A stretch of DNA of 64,000 nucleotides, from assembly GCF_030272615.1 (NCBI RefSeq), contig NC_081412.1, positions 546,848,202 to 546,912,201 of the forward strand, written 5' to 3'. Both the position numbers and the translations under genes were made by a program. Position 1 is the first letter of the stretch. Every line of letters starts with the position of its first letter. Source of the DNA: Cryptomeria japonica. Its lineage: Eukaryota > Streptophyta > Pinopsida > Cupressales > Cupressaceae. A model generated the notes under the pieces. It was not told the DNA's origin. It saw only the letters and a program-made list of their open reading frames with translations, and ran no database searches. Below, piece after piece: positions 34,684 through 45,699 of this stretch.

Positions 34684-35130
34684 TGTTGGTATTATGGATG
34701 TGATGCATTGGTCTTTTCATTGATGTCAACACTTATCAACACTTATCCTTCTAGAGATCCTTGGTTATGTTCACTGGCAAGTTCAGTGACCTATGCACAG
34801 TCACTGATATTTGGTTCACCAGTAGGTTATATTGTTCACCGACACAGAGGATGACTTGTTGTCATCTGGAGATCACTTGGTTATGTCAAAGACATGGTTT
34901 GGACACTTGGTTTTGGTATTCTTGTTATTGGTCTAACTGGGTTGACATATTTGTTGTTACCGACAAATTGGTCTAGGTTATGGACCAGCACACGTTATCT
35001 ATTCCAGATCAGCACGACACATTATGGAGATGATTTAATGAATTGGTATTGTTATAATTACATTGAGATGACATGATGCATCACATCTTGACTTATTTGT
35101 AAATTATTTAATTGTAATATTCTTAGAAAA
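34684..35130 (+). repeat. J 5' LTR, truncated
   Basis: Direct repeat of 36303 to about 36725, sharing tgttggtattatggatg, gtcaacacttat and ggagatgatttaat. Homology ends at attcttag, where RT sequence begins. Confidence 0.85.
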
Positions 35131-35927
35131 CAAAGTACCTGAAGAAACTACTGAAGAAATTTTATATGGAAAACTCTAAACCGGTAAGTACTCCTATGAC
35201 TACAACTGATAAACTATCATTGAAGGATGATTCAGCTTTTGTTAATCTAACAAGATACAAATCTATGATTGGAGGTTTACTATATTTGACACAAACCAGA
35301 CTTGATATAATGAATGCAATGTGTATTGTTTCAAGATTTCAGAGTAATCCTAGAGAAAATTATGAATCAACATTGAAAAGGATTTTCCGGTATTTACAAG
35401 GCACAACAAATCCTAGTTTATGGTATCCTAAAGATGAAAATTTTGATTTATGTGCATACACCGATGCTAATTGGGCAGGAGATGTAGATGATAGAAAGAG
35501 CACCACCAGTGGGGTATTCTTTCTTGGTAGCAGATTGATTTCATGGTTGAGAAAGAAATAGAGTTGTACATCATTATCAATAGCAAAATCAAAATATGTT
35601 GCAGCAACAACTAACTATACTTAGGTATTATGGATTAAGAAAATGTTGAAGGACATAAAGGTAAAATGCAAAGAACCTATAATCATCTATTGTGATAATT
35701 CAACAACAATTGATATGTCTAAGAATTCGGTATTTCACTCTAAAACTAAACATGTTTCTATTAAATATAATTTTCTGAAAGAGAATGTTGAAGCAAAAGA
35801 AGTGAGATTGGTTTATGTGAATAATAAAGAGCACATTGCAGATTTCTTTACTAAACCTTTGCCTAAGGAAACTTTTGAATATCTCAAAGAGAAGCTTGGG
35901 GTTATACCCTCACTGGTAGAGACCTAG
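35131..35927 (+). pseudogene. Copia RT C-terminus and RNase H of element J
   Basis: The frame reads VSTPMTT, SMIGGLLYLTQTR, IFRYLQGT, then RNase H with YTDANWAGDVDDRKST, IYCDNSTTIDMSKN, HSKTKHVSIKYNFLKE and the copia terminal block HIADFFTKPLP. One frame covers all of it, with stops at about 35561 and 35623. RNase H normally removes the RNA strand during copying. The catalytic palm of RT is deleted. Confidence 0.9.
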
Positions 35928-36302
35928 ACAGTTGATGCTTGGCATCAAACTGATAAAGTTTACAGAGAAAACCTTTTTTTGACTTTGATGGAGGAGACCT
36001 ACTTCTCAGGGGGAGTAGTTGGTTAGAACATTATTTGTAATTGGTTCTATGAACTGGTTGTATTTGGTATTTGTATTTCTTTGGAATTTGATGTCAAAGG
36101 GGGAGAGATATCTATGGAAAAACATTATCCTTTGGGGTGAGATTATTCATTGGGGGAGAGATTTTTACTCTTTGCATTTGTATTTTTATTTCTAGTATTG
36201 ATCTATTCAGGAGATTGTTGGTTTTTGGTTTTTGGCATTTCTGCTTTGGCACTTAGATGATTTTTCCATCTTTATGTTGCCATCAATGCCAAAGGAGGAG
36301 AT

Positions 36303-37340
36303 TGTTGGTATTATGGATGTTTTTCATTGGTTTTTTTATTGATGTCAACACTTATTGACACTTATCCTTCTGGAGATCCTTGGTTATGTTCACCAGCAAG
36401 TTCAGTGACTTATGCACAATCATCGGTATTTGGTTCACCAACACAAAGGATGACTTGTTATCATCTAGAGATCACTTGGTTATGTTGAAGACATGGTTTG
36501 GACACTTGGTTTTGGTATTCTGGTTATTGGTCTAATCGAGTTGACATATTTGTTGTTACCGGCAAATTGGTCTAGGTTATGGACCCGCACACGTTATCTA
36601 TTCCAGATCAACATGATACATTATGGAGATGATTTAATCAATTGGTATTGTTGTAATTACATTGAGCCGACATGATGCATCACATATTGACTTATTTGTA
36701 AATGATTTAACTGTAATATTCTTAGTGAGCCGACTTACACATTTGGTCCTAGGTTTTAGTATATATGTAAGATCTCATTTGTGAGATGATGTAATAGGTA
36801 GAAGAAAGATAACGGTATATGGTTATGGTATTATAACATGGTATGTGCAAATATTGAAGATCATATGAGCAGACCATAGAGAAGGAGATTATCAGATCTT
36901 AACTGGTACTGAATCCAACATTGGAGATGCTACTTTGAGCAGTGCATTATCATTGGATTTAATCATCCAATTGTAGTCAGTGTGACTTCTATTTTGTGAT
37001 TAAGCAGTGAGCTCTAGGAGGTTGGCCTTTCTGCATGTGCAAACCCCATTTGTACACACATACTATTTGCAGTAGTATCATCTGATAATGGGTAAGGTTT
37101 CCCACAGTGGTTTTTCCCCTTACAGGTTTTCCACATACAAATATCTATGTTATGTGTTGTGGATGTTGTTTCTCTTTCTATTTCATGCATCAAGTTTCAC
37201 CGGTATTAATATTAATTTGTTAGCCGACATTAAGTTTGCTTTATTGGCATTATGTATCAAGTTTAACTAAGCTATATTTGGGTTGAAATTAATAGACAAC
37301 TGATTCACCCCCCCCTCCCAGTTGCCTCTGGGTCCTAATA
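36303..37340 (+). repeat. J 3' LTR
   Basis: 1,038 bp. Starts TGTTGGTATTATGG after polypurine AAAGGAGGAGAT and ends CCTAATA. The terminal CA has become TA, but the flanking agtac duplication fixes the edge. TATA-like gtatatatgtaag at about 36759. Confidence 0.9.
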
Positions 37341-38610
37341 AGTACAAGGCATACATTGGTTGTGTGTTTTAATTGGTGAATGGGCATAAACCAACATAGT
37401 GGACTTAGCTAAGTTGGATTCTTACAAAGGATGACACATAGAATCTAGGTGACAAGCATGAAGTGGTAGATCAAGAGTGCATTATCGAAGGAGTTAGTGA
37501 TTGGTAAGAAATTTAATGCAAACTACATAAATCACAGGCTGAGTATAGAGGTTTGCAGCTTGAAGAAGAATGAGAGACTGAAATGAAGATTGGTGATGAA
37601 AGGATCGATGCAGAATGTCTAGTTGTAGATTAGATTTGGTGGATGGAACCACTAGAGCATTTATTATGATTGATAGAAACAAAGGTCGATAAACAGGTTG
37701 TCAGTTGCTAAATATAACAAACATGTTTTGGAAGGAAAGAAAATGGTGGTGAAGCATGATTTGTTGTAGGTTGTCAATATTGGAGAGGAGATCCAATGTG
37801 ATATGATACGGCTAGTGGTAGGTATAAGAAACCCTAACAACTAATAGTTTAAACCTGAGTTCATGTATAAATATGCAGATTGAAGATAAAAAATGATGAT
37901 GTCAGAGAGGAGAGAGTGATTAGATAAAATATCAAAACTGTCTAAGTGTTGGAGTAGAACTGATAGGAAAGGTTGAACCGGTAAGAGGATTTAACATAGG
38001 TTTAACCAGTAAGGCTAAAGCAACCAGTAAGCTGCAAAAAGTATAACAGTTGTGTGAACTGGAAAAGGAATATCCAACAAGAAAAGAATAGAGAGTGAAG
38101 GAGAGAAGGGTGAGTACCAGATGAGATTAGGCAAGGTAGAAGTTGGGCATAAGAGGAATTAGATAGAGAACCGGTAGTGAAGAGGTTAACCCGTAGAGTG
38201 ATTTGATTGCAAGTTTTACAAAACTCATTTGTAACAAGGTTGTGAATATTGTATTGTTCTGATATAATTCACTGTATATCACTGAGTTGGTACTCAGTGC
38301 AGGGCTTGTTTATCCTTTGGGTTGGTGCCCATAAATAGTAAGGGGTCAGTGCTCCTTGGGTTGGTGCCCTAAAACATTGTAATATTGTTGTTTCATTGTG
38401 AGGCTAGATTGGAGCAGTAGACTCCATCAACTTTTCTCATTGAAGTTTTTCCCACATTGGGTTTTCCTCGTATAACTGGTGTTATTTGTTGTGTTTCTTT
38501 ATGTGATTGAGTATTAGTTCTTTCTTTATCTATCAGTTGCATACACACTTAGTTTGAAATTGTCAAGTATCATTGATTCACCCCCCCCTCTTAGTGACAC
38601 ATTGTGTTCA
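37341..38610 (+). repeat. H 5' LTR, segment 3
   Basis: From the J junction to ttca at 38610, just before the primer site. Contains TATAAATA at 37866-37873, the likely promoter, and the shared GATTCACCCCCC motif at about 38574. No gene. Confidence 0.65.
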
Positions 38611-38615
38611 ATAAT

Positions 38616-38627
38616 TGGTATCAAAGT
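38616..38627 (+). promoter_or_regulatory. Primer-binding site of element H
   Basis: TGGTATCAAAGT, one or two changes from the iMet tRNA site, five bases after the LTR. Confidence 0.8.
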
Positions 38628-38687
38628 ATTAGGTTCTTGGTTTGTTAAAGATTTTTCTATCTTCGGTAGATTCTAGTCTAAGAACAC

Positions 38688-40690
38688 AATGCAAGAAATG
38701 AGTCCTCCTCCTCCTCCAAAGCTCCATGTTTGATGGAACCAACTATGCCTTTTGGAGTAGAAGAATGGAAACCTATCTATCCTCTCTAGGATTTGATGTT
38801 TGGATGTCTGTAAAGAATGGGCATATTATCCCTAGTGTTCCTCCTACTGACCTAGATGCTAAGAACGAGTATGAAAACAATGCAAAGGCTAAAAATGCTA
38901 TCCTCAGTGGGTTGTCAGATAATGAGTTTGTTAAGGTAATGCACTTCTCATTCACCAAGGAGACTTGGGATAAATGGTAGAGATTATTTGAAGGAGATGT
39001 CAAGGTCAAGGAGGCCAAGATACAACCACTAAGAGGTCAACTTGAAGGCTTGAAGATGAAAGATGAAGAAAAGATTGCAGACTACCTTCACAAAGTAGAT
39101 GAAATTGTGAACACCATCAGAGGATTTGAGAGGAAATAGTTGATGAAGTTATTGTCAAAAGGGTACTTAGATCATTCATATCTAAGTATGATACTAAGGT
39201 CTCTACTATAGAGGAAGCCAAGGATCTGAAAACTTTTTCAATGGATGAGTTATTTGGCTCCCTAACTGCTTATGAGATGAGGACAATCAGTGAAGGAACT
39301 TCAAAGAAAGAGGATGCTTTCAACTCCATCAAAAAGATAAAGAAATAAATTTCTCATGATGAATCCAGTGAAGATTCAGATATTGAGGTGGAAAACTCTA
39401 TAAGAAATCTCAAAAGGGGATCTGGTAAGTATAAAGGAAATATGCCACTCAAATGCTTCAACTATGGAAAAATAGGACACTTTTCTACAAAATGTCCCTA
39501 TGGTAAAATCGATGGAGATGAGAAAAGGAGCTCTGGCAGGTCTTTCAATAAAGACAAAGAGAAGAAAGTCTGCTAGAAAGGAAGAAGAAGCTACCAGAAG
39601 TAGAACAAACAATATACCATTGAGGATGATGCCACATATGAAGAGAGTGTTGGCAAATGCACACTCCAATGAAAAATTGTAGGTGATTGAAGGTATTGTC
39701 ATTGATGGCAACCTTACAATCCTATGGCACCTACAAACACTGGCATAGACACAGACACTGGCAAGGGCATAGACATCGACAGTGGCAGCAACAAAGATGT
39801 TTACCGACACCCTGGCCAACAGGATTTTGTTTATTGTATTTTGTATTTAATTGTAAAATCTTTTTGTAAGCTGACAAGGTGAATTGTATTAGGACTCATA
39901 TAGGTTTGAGATCTTGTAAATCATTTGTAAGAAGCAAGAAATGCATGGAAGGAATGTAATAGGCAGATGCAAATATTAAAGCAGATTTTGGAATAAGGTT
40001 TATGGAATCTGTATGAACTTAAACCAGTACTGAACTTGGCATAGCAGATGTTGAACCGAAATAGTACATAACATTGAATTTACATAATCCACTTTTGTAA
40101 GTCAGTGAGACTTCCCTTTTTGTATTTAAGCAGTGAGCTTTAGGTAGTTGGCTTTCCTGCATGTTCAGGCCCCTATTGTATCAGTAATATTCACTTATTG
40201 GCTAGTAAGCGAATATTGTGGGTCACAAATCCCATAGAGTTTTTTCCCACACCGGGTTTCCTCATTAAAAATATTGTGTTATGGTGTGCTTTCTATGTTG
40301 TATTTACTGATCTTATTTACTACATTATTTGTAGTTTACCGGTACACTATTTTGGCATGCAATTCATATAATAAGTTTAGAAAATCCATTAATCGGTTAG
40401 ATATTGATTCACCCCCCCTCTCAATATCTTTGGGAATCCTAACAGAGAGTGCATCAGAAGATGACTACCATGAAGATGACAAAGAAGTTAATCTTTCTAT
40501 GACACTAGATAAACCGGTTGATGAAGATGAGGAAGATGAAGACATTGAATCTGAAGTGGACCTGGAAAGTGAACTCATAAATACACTTGAGGAGTTGAAT
40601 AAAACAAGAAGATAACTCAAAAAGGTTTATCATGCTTCTGTAGAGGAACAAGAACAACTTGAGAAATCTATGTTGCAATTAATAATGTTG
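38688..40690 (+). pseudogene. Copia Gag of element H, split by a solo LTR
   Basis: The signature FDGTNYAFWSRRMETYL begins at 38729; an upstream ATG (38688) is out of frame by one base. The middle domain follows (LSGLSDNEFVKVMHF, ETWDKW then stop, GQLEGLKMKDEEKIADYLHKVDEI). A zinc knuckle near 39450 has its second Cys changed to Tyr (CFNYGKIGHFSTKC). Frame breaks and stops occur near 38978, 39140 and 39573. After the solo LTR, 40445-40620 continues the acidic C-terminal spacer (DEDEEDEDIESEVDLESEL) and a Lys/Glu-rich tail to about 40690. No protease or later pol follows. Confidence 0.85.
39648..40444 (+). mobile_element. Solo LTR of the ORF1/ORF2 element family
   Basis: 797 bp from TGTTGGCAAATGCACAC to GGAATCCTAACA. 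It is clearly related to LTRs 1-3 of the tandem element over its whole length, and flanked by perfect gagag duplications (39643-39647 and 40445-40449). A single LTR with a target duplication is the product of recombination between the two LTRs of a former full insertion. Confidence 0.95.
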
Positions 40691-42330
40691 ATCCTCATTA
40701 TTTAGAGAAAAAAGATATGTAAGAAAGGCCAATGCATGTATTGCATTGGACAAGGTAGTGGTTGGATAAACCTTACATCCTATGGACCCTATTCCATTAC
40801 TTTAAAAAAAGTAACAAGAAGGGATCACAAAAGATAGTAGAGTCTTAGTGCCATCTTCTTCAATTGGCCATCTCCTCCTAGAAATCCAATTGGACATTTA
40901 AGACTATATGTGGATCAAATTCCATCCAAGGTCTATAAGTAAATGAAACAAAATAAAGGGGATCAAGGTGCACTATATTCTAGCACTTCACAATTTAGTA
41001 AGAGAAAGGAAGATCCCTCTACTCCTTTGAATAACTCCTTCAATGCATCAAAGAACCAAGTTAGTAACAAAGACTAAGGATAATGAAAGGGAGGCTACTA
41101 CAGAAGATCCTAGATTATATAAAAAGTTGAATAAAGTTTCAAAGAAATGTCCTCTTATAAGATTCATCCAAGATTGGCTAGAAGAAGAAGGGGAGGACCT
41201 TGAACCCTAATTTCAAAAAAAGAAAAATACTAGACTTGATGCTACCGTGCCAGAGCAAGGTGGAGTTTCACACCAAATTTCTATTAAAACTCCTTCAAAA
41301 CCATAAAAGACTAATCTCCAAGGAGAACCTTTAATATCTTCTTCACAAGAGACACAATATGACCAAGTTAAAATAGGGGAGTTACCTAAAAATACTATCC
41401 ATATAGAGAAATATCTAAAGGTTGAAGTTTAGGAAGAGGTTGTACATGAACAACAAGTGTTTCAAGGAGAGGGAGAGATGGGGATTGAAGGAGACCTTCT
41501 ACAAATAAATGACCCATTAGGAGGAGTACAAAAAGTGAGAATTGAAGTCTATCCAAGTCAAGTGCAACCATATAATAGTGTTATTTTAGAAACATAAAGT
41601 TTTGGCAAATCTACTAAAGAAGATTTACTATCCATGTTGGGAAAATATCTTGGAGAAAATCAGCACCAAAGTCGAGGAGTTCTTCCTCCTCATTATGAAC
41701 AAATGAAAGACAATGAACTATTATCAAAAAAAGGCTAGGAAGCATTTGATTAGAAAAAGAGACAAGGAAATATATTTGAGATAGTTGATTAGGAACAATG
41801 ACCACAACTTGATGCATTTGTTGAAAATCATGGTCAATTGGGAAATCTAGAAGAGCAAACTCATTTTATGGGTGCCAAAGAGAATGAGAAAGAAAAAAAG
41901 TAGATGAAGTTGAACATTTACATAAATAATAGGTTCATGCAGATGAAGAACCACCTTAGGATAATACACACCCATCATTAATGAAGATTACAAGTATTGG
42001 CTCCACTTCTACCTGACTATCAAGAAAATTTGCATGTTGAGAGAGGAGAATAAGGGACTTGATGAAACTAATTTATCCATGTTAGAAAATACTTTGAAAG
42101 TCCTAGAACCAAAGAAGCATGGAAGAAATCTCTTTGTGGTGACCACCAATACATATGAGCATCAAAAGGCCCAAATTGTTGTTCCTTTAGTGGATAAGAC
42201 TAAAGTGAAATGTGGCCCAAACATTACCAAATTCAAGAATTGGATTTGGGAGAGAAAAATAAAGGGAAATATATTCTTTTCAATAGGTTCTAGATACCAT
42301 CTTCAAGAGAATGGACAAAGAACATGAGAC
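40690..42330 (+). pseudogene. Decayed long reading frame of unknown origin
   Basis: A readable frame (KGQCMYCIGQGSGW, NWPSPPRNPIGHLRLYVDQ) runs to about 41050, then after a one-base shift continues to about 41910 (EDPRLYKKLNKVSKKC, RFIQDWLEEEGEDLEP, HYEQMKDNELLSKK). A last open block is 42034-42327 (KVLEPKKHGRNLFVVTTN, KNWIWERKIKGNIFF). Most breaks are single TAA, TAG or TGA codons. Composition is charged and protein-like; no RT, integrase, protease or zinc motif is visible. It could be the body of another non-autonomous element or a captured gene fragment. It is cut by element B at 42397. Confidence 0.45.
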
Positions 42331-42396
42331 CAAACAAGAGTTGAAGGCTCAGAATGTAGAAATGAGAAAGTATATCTTCTAACCCTTGGATTCCAT

Positions 42397-43324
42397 TGTT
42401 GCAAATGTTTGATGTTTGATGTGTCAGTATGATTGTCATTCATGTCAACATACCAATTCTTTGTTTTAGTGTGTTTGTTTGCTCCTCATTATTGACATGT
42501 TGCATATGTGTTCATGATGTATTGATATGCTATTAGATGTTGCCTTAAGATATTATTCTCATGTTTCGAAGGTCCTTAAGTTGTGTTCTGGATGTCTATG
42601 TAGTAATGAATTTTTTTGGTAGTGGTTGCAATGCTCTATGTTTCTTCACATTTACAATTCCTGTTGATAATATTTTGCATTTATTTTATTCACACACTTA
42701 TCTTTGTTATTCTGATTCAACACATGTTGATGCGCTTCAGAGTTGTGGTTTTGGATATGATTATTTTGGGTCTAGTAGACCCTAGATGCTCTACCTTATT
42801 CTTCGATGCTTGTGTTGTTTGGATAACATGTTGTTGCATCATGGTGTGGTCCACTTCTCATCCCTTTCCACCGAGTGAGGTTATGTTTGGTTGAGAATGA
42901 TTAGTATGGTTGTGTGTTGATGTTGTTTGGTACCAGTGACAATGAGCCTAAGGTTTTTTATGGCAATTCAAGTGTATGCTTTAATGATGGATTCTTTCTT
43001 TCTACTGCTTTTGGGTAGTTTTATCCAGGCAATGAGCCCACCTATAGTGATAATTCTACCAGTGAGCCATCTTTTTAAAAATCACCTTAACCGATGTCAC
43101 CCTAATAGGTGTTTTCATATCTAGAGCTAACATTCTCCATGGTTTTTCCCTTCTTGGATTTTCAATGTCATATCTAGTGTTTCATTTGTATGTTCTTTCA
43201 TGTTTATATCTACTTATGGTTAAGTAATTTGAGATTGATCTAACGGTTCTATTTTCTATGGGAAAAGTAAAATATTTTAATATACAACTAATTCACCCCC
43301 CCTCTCATTTGTTTGTGATATTCA
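42397..43324 (+). repeat. 5' LTR of element B
   Basis: Starts TGTTGCAAATG and ends ATATTCA, 5 bases before the primer site. Carries the shared ATTCACCCCCC motif at about 43293. The start is assigned by pattern; without the 3' LTR in view it cannot be confirmed. Confidence 0.6.
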
Positions 43325-43329
43325 ATAAT

Positions 43330-43341
43330 TGGTATTAGATA
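43330..43341 (+). promoter_or_regulatory. Primer-binding site of element B
   Basis: TGGTATTAGATA, a mutated iMet-type site after the LTR. Confidence 0.65.
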
Positions 43342-43383
43342 TTTGGTTCCTAGAAATTGAGACTAATTGTTGAAGGAGATTTG

Positions 43384-43391
43384 ATGGCACA
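43384..43391 (+). pseudogene. First codons of B gag, cut by K
   Basis: ATG GCA CA is followed by the K LTR. After K the duplicated gcaca restores the reading, which continues at 51005 as KLIVPTFEGFDCNFWRV, the copia Gag N-terminal pattern. The K insertion therefore lies within codons 2-3 of gag. Confidence 0.8.
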
Positions 43392-44515
43392 TGTAGCGTC
43401 CTAAAATTGTGACACTTGCAATTTCGACTGCATTTGGGTCTTCACGATGGCGACGCAACACGCAACCTGAATGGAGACCCCGAAACCTGATTATGACACC
43501 AAAAACTGCATTTTCTTGCACCCTGGCCTGAACCTCCTTTGCACCCTGCTATCCCGAGAGGTGGGACCAGAGCGCCCAGCACCCTGGTCCTTCAGAACCA
43601 GGGCGCCCAGCGCCCTGGTCCCCAGGACCATGGCGCCCAGCGCCCTGGTCCCTGGGTCCTATTTTGGGCTCGGTCTCTTTTGGACTTCGGGTCTTTATGT
43701 TTGCAAATTGGAAAATTATCTTTCCTGGTCGGCCTAAGGTCGGGAAAATCAGTCTATCAGCCCTAAATGACAAGTATATAAACTCCATTTTTCTCTCCCA
43801 TTTGGGTAGAGGAAATGTAAGAGGGACATATGTGTACAAGCGTGGAAACTATACTCAAGCATTCAAGCATTCAAACATTCCCTCTAAGTCTCCATTCAAG
43901 GCTAAGTGTTGCATTCAAGACAAGGATTCAACCATTGAAGAGGAGATCACTTACTACATACTACTACAACATACAACATACAACATCTATACCTTCGCAC
44001 ATAAGGATAGAAACATCCTTACAACAAGGTTGCAGGTACACGGCTGAAATTGAAGATCTGGAATCCTTGTGCAGAGATGAACAGATCCCCCTTCGTTTCG
44101 CGGATTTTTCAGAGGACCGTGGCACCGGGCGCCATCGTCCCGACAACTTTTGCTCAAATTTGCAGGATAGTGCCGTATCGACATTTTACTACTAATTCCA
44201 GGTCCGTAGCTTCATACTGTATTCCTATCTCAGTTTATAAGCGAATCTTTCTCACTTTCTATGCATTCCTAGCTTAATTCTCCTATGCACATTCTTTACA
44301 AAAGAGGGTAGCCTTGCTTTCTTAACCCTTGAAACACATTTAGCATCCAATCTTGCATTGTGTGGGATTGGATCTTGTGGGTTTCAACCCCTCTTTTGAA
44401 TGTAAAGTCTCTCCCCTAAGTGAAAACCATCAACCCTAGTGAATCTCCCTTCTCTCTCCTCGGAGTTGGAATAGGGGAGAGCGACTAGGGTTCGATCATG
44501 ATTTTTCGCTTTACA
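43392..44515 (+). repeat. 5' LTR of element K
   Basis: TGTAGCGTCC to CTTTACA. TATATAAA at 43775-43782 is the likely promoter. Between about 43560 and 43660 lie three GC-rich units of about 30 bp, each nearly self-complementary (around cgcccagcgccctggtcc). Short open frames here are LTR artefacts, repeated in the other LTR. Confidence 0.95.
43562..43660. repeat. GC-rich palindromic triple repeat in the K LTR
   Basis: Three copies of a 30-31-bp unit containing ccagggcgcccagcgccctg-type sequence, in an otherwise AT-rich element. The other LTR has the same array at about 50046-50144, with some CpG sites mutated. Confidence 0.9.
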
Positions 44516-45699
44516 TTTTGGTGAACCCAACGTGAACATCCTTTCTGATTATTCATAGTTAGATCTAAAAATTGGATTCCTTGATTACATTTCCATGTTT
44601 GATCTTTTGCAAAATTTTAGAGGTTAATTGCATAAAAACCCTAAATTTTCTTTTTAAGTAATTAAACTTGTGAAATGTTTAATTATTAATGCTTGTTTCA
44701 GATCTGCCCTTCTATTACAAATTATCAATTCATATTTGTGCTTTAATTTTGAAAATTAAGTGGTTAAGTGTCAAAACCCTAATTTTTGAAACCCTCTTGA
44801 TTCAACCTTTGTCCGACAATTTCACTAATCAAAACATTTCCAAATCAGCTGTAACTTTGGATTCCGCAATAAAATCACAATATCTTTCATCCCTGAAAAT
44901 TTGGAAAAAAGTTGCGAGGACCGTGTGCACTCCGAGCGCCATCGTCCCCGACATTTTTTCCGAAATTTCGGGAGCGAGATCTTACTGTATTTTCTTGCTA
45001 AAATCCAGAATTTTGGCTGATTTTATCAATTTTAACACTTTCAAATTTACAGTCAAAGTTGGTCTTGTGATTGCTTGGATTAAGGCTTCTAATTATTCAA
45101 AAATTGTTGAAATTGAAATTTTGTGTCCAAATTGTGTTCTTACTGTCCTAAATCTGAAAAGTGTGTTTGCATTCATTCGAAATTTCAGTGCTTTATTCAA
45201 ATTCTTACAATTTGTGACTTTTGAAATTAAGTGCTTAATTACAACAACTTTGATTTCCGCTTTCAAAATTGAATTTTGCGTGAAATTGAGTCAATTTTTA
45301 AATTTCAAAACTTGCATTGCTCTTAACATTCCCTCTAAAATCATAAAATTCAAAATTTCAGTTTCCCTCTCTTTTTCAAAATTCAAATTTTGCATTTTTC
45401 GACAATCTTGATAAGGTTCAATTTTGAGATTGCAACTTTAATTTGGCCTATCTGTAGATCGTAAAATCACTCAATTTTTTCAGATTAGCTCTAAAATCAT
45501 CATACCTTTCATCCCTGCAAATTTTGAAAAAAATTTCAGGGACCGTGTTGCACTTCGAGCGCCACGGTCTCAGACATTTTTTTCAAAATTTCGGGAGACT
45601 GTCGTGATTGTATTTAACAGCTTAAATCTAGAAGATTGGCTGATTTTACTGAAAATTGCTACCTCTAAATTCAAAACTTTCTCTCTCTCTCTCTAGTGC
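44516..45699 (+). other. K leader: primer site, repeated hairpin motif, splice-acceptor-like end
   Basis: TTGGTGAACCCAACGTG directly after the LTR (44518) is the likely primer site; I cannot name the tRNA. A segment of about 170 bp around 44870-45020 is repeated at 45485-45650. Both hold a gaccgtg..gagcgcca motif (44918-44952 and 45539-45575) that also occurs in the LTR at 44114-44144. The leader ends in a CT run and AG (45680-45696) three bases before the gag ATG, resembling a 3' splice site. A 240-codon open frame (44689-45411) is AT-rich, low-complexity translation and is not called as a gene. Confidence 0.65.

Larger units (their letters stand above)
34684..37340 (+). mobile_element. Copia element J, internally deleted
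   Basis: Flanked by perfect 5-bp duplications agtac (34679-34683 and 37341-37345). It consists of a truncated 5' LTR (34684 to about 35130), the end of RT and RNase H (about 35130-35927), a 3' untranslated region with polypurine tracts (about 36092 and 36285) and a full 3' LTR (36303-37340). Everything from the LTR interior to mid-RT, including primer site, gag, protease and integrase, is missing. The join is within cttag at about 35130. Confidence 0.9.
21860..40690 (+). mobile_element. Ty1/copia element H, heavily interrupted and truncated
   Basis: H starts with TGTTGGCATTATG at 21860. Its 5' LTR is in three pieces (21860-22264, 34502-34683, 37341-38610), which sum to about 1.85 kb once target duplications are subtracted. 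It is split by the ORF1/ORF2 tandem element and by J. A primer site (38616) and a gag pseudogene follow, the latter split by a solo LTR. Protease, integrase and RT of H are not seen: gag homology fades at about 40690 into unrelated decayed sequence. The likely left target duplication is gatat (21855-21859); its partner is not in the window. Confidence 0.7.

Noticed and set aside
43471-44277. Several 60-127-codon frames, repeated at 49955-50761
   Set aside because: All are inside the paired K LTRs and arise from the GC-rich palindromes and U5 sequence.
44689-45411. 240-codon open frame in the K leader
   Set aside because: Composition is AT-driven (Phe/Ile/Leu/Lys/Ser/Asn) with no motif. It spans one of the leader's own repeated, hairpin-bearing segments and ends before gag. 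Long stop-free runs are expected in such biased sequence; I would reconsider if relatives keep it open.
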